Source: Ursus arctos
Taxonomy: Eukaryota > Chordata > Mammalia > Carnivora > Ursidae
Direction of reading: 5' to 3'
Length of the DNA stretch: 64,000 bases
NCBI RefSeq assembly: GCF_023065955.2
Contig: NW_026622997.1
Location: 12,138,001 to 12,202,000 of the forward strand
A model generated the notes under the pieces. It saw nothing but the letters and a program-made list of their open reading frames with translations. It had not been told where the DNA came from and ran no database searches. Shown here piece by piece: positions 59,060 to 64,000 of the stretch; position 1 is the stretch's first letter, and every line of letters starts with the position of its first letter. The translations under genes were made by a program, and so were the position numbers.

Positions 59060-59190
59060 TCGAATTGATGCTCTGGTCTTAGTGCTATCCCTTTTCATGA
59101 TATCTTGGTCAAGTCACTTAAGTGACTTTCTTGGTCTCTTTCCTCGTAAAATATCATTCCTCATTTGTAAAATGTGAGCACATCAGCCAG
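59060..59190 (+). mobile_element. MIR SINE remnant
   Basis: 'atcttggtcaagtcacttaa' and 'attcctcatttgtaaaatgt' fit the MIR core and 3' part. Confidence 0.7.
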
Positions 59191-59865
59191 ATCAGCATTT
59201 CGCAAAGAGTGTTTCACGGAACACTACTTTTCTAAAATGTTCTGTAGAAGGAGATCATGGAGAAAATCTTTTCTATTCTCTTCCCCTCTGAGACACAAGT
59301 CAATCAGCGTATTAAAGCTCTGACAGGCCCAGCGGTGAAGTCTGCTGATTCGTTTTAAGAGAGTTTTCTTTGAATTTACTTTTGCTCTGTAATCACTTTT
59401 TACGTCAGCCTCAGGCGCCTCTGCACCCAGATCCACTCCTGACCCTTCCCCTGGTCATCTTGGTGGAGCCGGGGGGGACCCCAGGCGGCTGTTGCATTTC
59501 GAGCTGTCACTTGCTCTTCTGTGACTCCAGCTCTCTCTGGATGGGCTGACGTATTCCACCTGCCGCTGGTGGCCTGAGGGCTGTCCTTCCTGAGGGTAGA
59601 AGTGGCTTCCTGTTGCTGGGTTGTCTCACCATAATCTGGCTGCTTGGCTCTGTCACAGCTACCTACACCACCAGTTCGTGCATTATTTTTCCTCTGTTGT
59701 AAACGTTTTGCAGGGATTTCGCTTTCCCTACTTGGACCCTTGACTGCTATGACGTCTTAATTCAGTGGCATGCAGAGAGACTCCAAGCTAGAGAGAGTCA
59801 GAACTCAGTGCTGGGAGTGTTCCCTGTTGTGTTTCTCTGAGTGATTCTTTGTTTTCGTAAACAGC
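59191..59865. other. Intron sequence, nothing recognised
   Basis: No exon or repeat assigned. Confidence 0.5.
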
Positions 59866-59995
59866 TTTCTTGAGGTATAATTGACAAAATGAGCTGCTAA
59901 TTATCAAGTGTACAATTTCATGAGTGTTGACATAGACCTGTGTCTACGAAACCATCCCCACAGTCAAGATAGTGAACATATATCCTGAGCTATTC
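59866..59995 (-). mobile_element. L1 LINE 3' remnant
   Basis: 'tcttgaggtataattgacaa', 'aagtgtacaatttcatgagt' and 'cacagtcaagatagtgaaca' are the classic reversed L1M 3' UTR. Confidence 0.85.
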
Positions 59996-61763
59996 TTCTA
60001 GACAGTTGACTGTGCCAGGGAATGCAATAATCCTAACACACAGGAACTTCAGTGAAAATTCCCATTTTTCATGGATGACGTTGCTCTTCATGCATCCATC
60101 TCACAAGCCTTGAACATCCTTAAGAAAGGAATTTGCTGAAGATGTTTGGGAATGGTTATCTTGGAACCGAGAACCATGGGGTCAAGCCTTCCTGGGGTCA
60201 AGCTTGCTTTCTGCAGCTGTGATTGGCTTTTATCCTATATCTCACCTCCCATATTTATTTTAGGAGATAATAGTAAAAATAGGTAAATAATCTTTTCTAA
60301 TTTTGAGACTGAGCATGTAGGGGTACTTTTGGGTTGTTAGTGAGCCTGATGACATCTTGTTTCTAAATACTCAAGTTTAAAAGATCTGATCCTTCTGGAA
60401 AACATCACAAAGATGCTTTCCTGTGTTTCTGTTTTAAATTCTGGAATTTAGGTAGGGCACAAGTCCAAGAAATTTATGAAAGTAGACTCCAATTTACCCC
60501 CAACTTTCCCCCCTATGCTCATCCTTCTCCAAATGTTCTGTAATCTTAAGTGGAAACTGCATTTTTTTTTTTTTTTTGCAAGAAAACATAAGTATTGTAT
60601 TTCTTTGTGGTCTTTGCCTGGAAGAATGACTGATGTCACTTATTATCCTATTATCTCAACAAGGCAAAAACGGAGACTTTTATAGCTGCAAACTCATAGA
60701 TTGTAAGATAGGGGAGAATTTATTGAGAGTTGCAATTATATTCCTTTTTTTATAATAATATTTTTTTATTATATTATGATATTCCTAATAGCTCCGGTCA
60801 TGTAATGAAACAGCTTCATGAAGTTACCTGACCATGCCCTAACTCCAGGCCAGGGGGAGCTTCTCTTGCCTTTCCACCCACTTTCTCCTTTCCCTTGACT
60901 TCTATCCCTGGCACTCTGCTGTCCCAGGTCTTCATCTTGCTCTCCATAAGACTTTGTCACTTTGAGACCCCCCCCCCCCCAAAAGGACTGTACAACCAAA
61001 AGGTGAAAAAATTCTCTCCTTACCTTCTGGAATGCTGCTTGCTCCCTCTTGGCTTTTTTTCTATCCTTCCTACTCCTGCTGTATTGGGGGACATTTCCTG
61101 AAAAGCAGCAAAAGACTGAGAAGGGTTGGCATGTGGCACGAGAGCTACACACGGGGCTCAGATAGCCATGGGGTTTAGGGGGCCGGGAGCACACCAGGCA
61201 CAAGACTCAGGAGATGACGTGTGGCCACTGGGCACGATGACAGGCAGGAGCCCAGCTTAAAAGTGCCCGGCCACAGAGGCGTGGTGGCCTGGCGGTTGAG
61301 TGCACCATGGTGACGGGGAGCCCAGCAGCTGGTGTAGTCAGAGGGCCAGAAGTCAGCCACGGGGATGTCTGTCCGTGCTGAGCACCTGTGCATGTGCTCC
61401 CTTCTCTTCCTCCGCCCTGTGTATTGGGAGTGTGGTCCAGGCGCGATATGGCTCTGGAACCGTTTGGGGCGTGCTGCTTAAGCTGCCTTTGCACAAGAAC
61501 TGGTTTTGGTTTAGTTTTGCTTTGTTTTTAATTTCTGTGGACCTATACTTCTGTAAAATCCACCAGAAATGAGCTACTAGAAAAGCGAAATGAAAAAATA
61601 AAAAAAACCAAACCAAAACAAAAGCAAACCCAAATCCATACAAAATCAAGCCTTAATCTTTAGTTATTGGATTCCACTGGTGTGAAATAAATCGCTGTCA
61701 AAGTGAACAGCCTCCGCTTCTGTACTTGTTGTGGGCTGGTGACGGTGGATCAGTACAGACCTA
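59996..61763. other. Intron sequence, nothing recognised except short tracts
   Basis: T-run at 60562-60578, C-run at about 60967-60980, and a possible tiny L1 end near 60745-60780. 61100-61470 is G+C-richer. No exon seen. Confidence 0.45.
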
Positions 61764-61978
61764 GTGAGTTTCTTTTTCTTTCTTTTTCTCTTTTTAAAGA
61801 TTTTATTTATTTATTCAAGAGAGTATGTGCGGTTGCACAATTGGGGGAGCAGTAGAGGCAGAAGGAGAAGCAGACTCCCCACTGAGCGGAGAGTCTGATG
61901 CCGGCTTGATCCCAGGACACTGGGATCATGACCTGAGCTGAAGGCAGATGCCTAACTGACTGAGCCACCCAGATGTCC
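61764..61978 (-). mobile_element. Can-SINE (SINEC)
   Basis: A T-rich tail, 'gggatcatgacctgagctga' and 'actgactgagccacccagat'. Short duplications cagaccta at 61756-61763 and 61979-61986. Confidence 0.9.
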
Positions 61979-61986
61979 CAGACCTA

Positions 61987-62349
61987 TCCTGTTTCTAGCG
62001 AGCAGCTTCTTGGACCTCGCTGACCCCAGGCATTTGGTGTGGGAATCTACCAGGGTCTGCGGAGCCAGGGAGCTAGGCACCTGGGTGCGGCTTTAATCTC
62101 CACCCTCCTCCCACATCCAGCCAATTGCCAGGCTTGCTGTTTCTGCTTCTGAGATCTCTCACTCCCACCAGTTTTCTCCATTCTTTCCCCAAGTTCCCTG
62201 CATGAGGTCACTGTGATGTTGGCCTAGACTTCTGTGCCGTCTTCTCTGTGGCTAACCCACCCTTGCATCTCTGCCAGCTCGTCTTTCCGTAGCTCGTCTT
62301 TCTGTTCCCCCTCTTCCCTCCCTTCCCTGGGTCCTCACGTCGTGCTGAA
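61987..62349. other. Pyrimidine-rich intron sequence
   Basis: May be degraded L2 but not assignable. No exon seen. Confidence 0.35.
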
Positions 62350-62600
62350 TAAAGCCCACCTGCCACTCTGATGCCTACCCTTTCCAGCTTTACCTGCTGC
62401 GCTCATCTCTGTATGGGCCATCCTTCCGCTAACCAACTGCTGTGTGATTTCCTCCTTCTCCTGGCCTTTTTCTCCGGATTTTTAGCTTTATGTTGTACAA
62501 CTGCCCATTTCCACATTCTCAATTCTGTCCTTCAAACCCTGGTTCGAATGCCATCTTACCATGGTAGCCTTTCTGACATCAGCTGACCTGCATGCTGTGA
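62350..62600 (+). mobile_element. Possible L2 LINE remnant
   Basis: 'tgcctaccctttccagcttt' and 'cgaatgccatcttaccatgg' with 'agcctttctgacatc' resemble the L2 3' order. Weak. Confidence 0.35.
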
Positions 62601-64000
62601 CTCTTTGGAAGAACGTTCGGTACCTTCCTTAGTGCCCAGAACCACAGAGCAGCTTGCTAACTTCAGATGCGTGTTTGTAGATGAACTCCGTATGGCTTAT
62701 AGGAAGGATTTGGGAACCTTGAATTCCATTGTTGGCTCAGATTTGGGCAAATCACCTTCAGCACCAACTTCTGTGCTTCTTTATTGGGTAATATTTTATT
62801 CATCTTGACACCTCCGACCCCAACTAGCTAACTTGGTGCCTTGACATTCCTTGATCCTGGGTGCATGAAGGTCAGTTTGTTCAAAATAAAATTGGCATGT
62901 CTTCTTTCTTTCTCTCATCACTAATTACATCAAACATCTGATTGAGAGAATTATAAACTGTGAATGCTGTGCAGATAGGAGAAATGCTCTTTAACTTTTC
63001 ACAAAAGTGGTTCTAAAAAGGGACCTTACCTTGCCGTCTCCTTTCAGGGTTTATGTTCTGTGACTTTCTAGATGGTTTAGGAAAAAAAAAAAAAACCCTC
63101 AGGAAGAAGAAATATTCTTTTCCTTCTTTCTGATGTCATTATGACTTTAATAAGTATTAATAGGAGTCAGAAGGAATGAGTCTAAATTTAAATTTCCTGG
63201 TTGTGCCACGCAGAAAGCTTGCATGCAAGGAGGCACGATTCCTGCAGGTGCCGACACAAAATACTTATCTTGTCAGCCTCTGCTTTAGGCTCGATGGCTC
63301 GGCTTACATCGGGAAGGTGTTAGACACTCTGTTTACGTAAGGGCTGAGGGGGTGACATAATGTCTATTGAAGCAAACTCACTTAGCTGCCCACGAGGCAA
63401 CAGGGAACATTTAAAACCCAAAGACAGATCAAAGCCATGGGCAGGGTTGAGATACCCCTGCCCAGGAGCAGACAGGTCTGGCCAGGGAGAGGGTGGTCTC
63501 TTGGTTGGTTGCCCGAACAGACGTGCATTATTGCCTCACTGTATTTCCAGAGCATTGGTGAAATGAATCAGGCAGAATTCAACTCTGAGCAGTCGATCCA
63601 GAGAGACTGCCTAAGTGGGCACAAGTATGTCCAAATAGGTTGGAAAAAATGTCAAATTAGAGTCAGCACATACAAGATGTGATGTTTCTCTTTTTATAGA
63701 CTGTTATAAAAGTTGTTTAAAATTAAACAGCTCTTCAGGACTTAAATTATGTGTAATGAGACAGGTAGGTCCTGGAACAGAAAACACCCCCCCTCCCCCG
63801 TCCACCATCCCACTTAAATTTTGCTCTCCCTACCAGAGTATGCAAGATATAAACACTTTCATTTCCAGGATATATATTAGCCTTAGGATGAGAGGAGATC
63901 TATTAGCCTGAGGGAGAAAGACAGAGTTGATACAGGCCATTAAAGTAGCAGATCCAGTTCTCCACCTTTTATTTGATGAACTGCAAGAGTGTAGCCAAGA
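62601..64000. other. Intron sequence, nothing recognised
   Basis: A poly-A run lies at about 63082-63094. No BMP6 exon or confident repeat to the end of the window. Confidence 0.5.

Larger units (their letters stand above)
49281..64000 (+). other. BMP6: BMP6 intron 1, 5' part
   Basis: The intron begins with the donor GTAAGG directly after the exon 1 coding sequence. No BMP6 exon 2 sequence is seen before the end of the window; it should open with the codons after Val and lead to an EYDKEF-like block. BMP6 intron 1 is tens of kilobases long in other mammals, so an open intron here is expected. Within it I see SINE, L2, L1, MIR and MER5-like insertions, listed separately, and an RFX-type X-box near its start. 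Confidence 0.93.

Overview
This is nuclear DNA from a placental mammal, almost certainly a caniform carnivoran. It carries many tRNA-derived Can-SINE (SINEC) copies on both strands, several with exact target-site duplications of 14 to 17 bp. The SINE subtype with the 'gcgtgatcc(c/t)ggcgtt' and 'tctctcgctggctgtctct' blocks is the kind I associate with arctoids such as bears and seals. The species call is inference. The overall picture of scattered L1, L2, MIR and MaLR remnants and one sparse exon is an ordinary mammalian landscape. There are no bacterial-style operons, CRISPR arrays, rRNA genes or tRNA genes.

Only one protein-coding gene is supported: BMP6 (bone morphogenetic protein 6) on the + strand. 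Its first coding exon runs from 48644 to 49280 and encodes the signal peptide and about two thirds of the prodomain. It ends at a GT donor (49281) in phase 1, exactly where BMP6 exon 1 ends in other mammals. The exon lies in a strong CpG island (about 47585-49620) that also holds a GC box, a TATA-like box and an inverted CCAAT box near 47674-47720. Everything downstream to 64000 is the 5' part of the very long BMP6 intron 1. Exons 2-7, which encode the rest of the prodomain and the mature cystine-knot ligand, lie outside the window.

Layout: 1-47580 is the intergenic region upstream of BMP6. It is filled with remnants of L1 (for example 1-455, 13268-13832, 16040-18153, 31597-31960), long L2 copies with decayed ORF2 (32180-33380, 36910-38520, 41640-43560), MIRs, LTR remnants of ERVL-MaLR type (971-1366, 36343-36908, 42845-43420), a hAT-type DNA transposon, and about a dozen SINEs. 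Between 43561 and 47580 repeats become scarce, as expected of promoter-proximal sequence. 47585-49620 is the promoter, CpG island and exon 1. 49281-64000 is intron 1, with MER5-like, L2, L1, MIR and SINE insertions.

I found no convincing undescribed biological system. The most useful leads are regulatory: a possible alternative or upstream first exon of BMP6 with its own TATA/CCAAT promoter and a consensus splice donor; an antioxidant-response-element core and a 12-bp E-box palindrome in the CpG island; a perfect RFX X-box palindrome at the start of intron 1; and a CTCF-like motif 3.4 kb upstream of the start codon. Repeat family names are from memory of consensus sequences, and repeat boundaries without target-site duplications are approximate.
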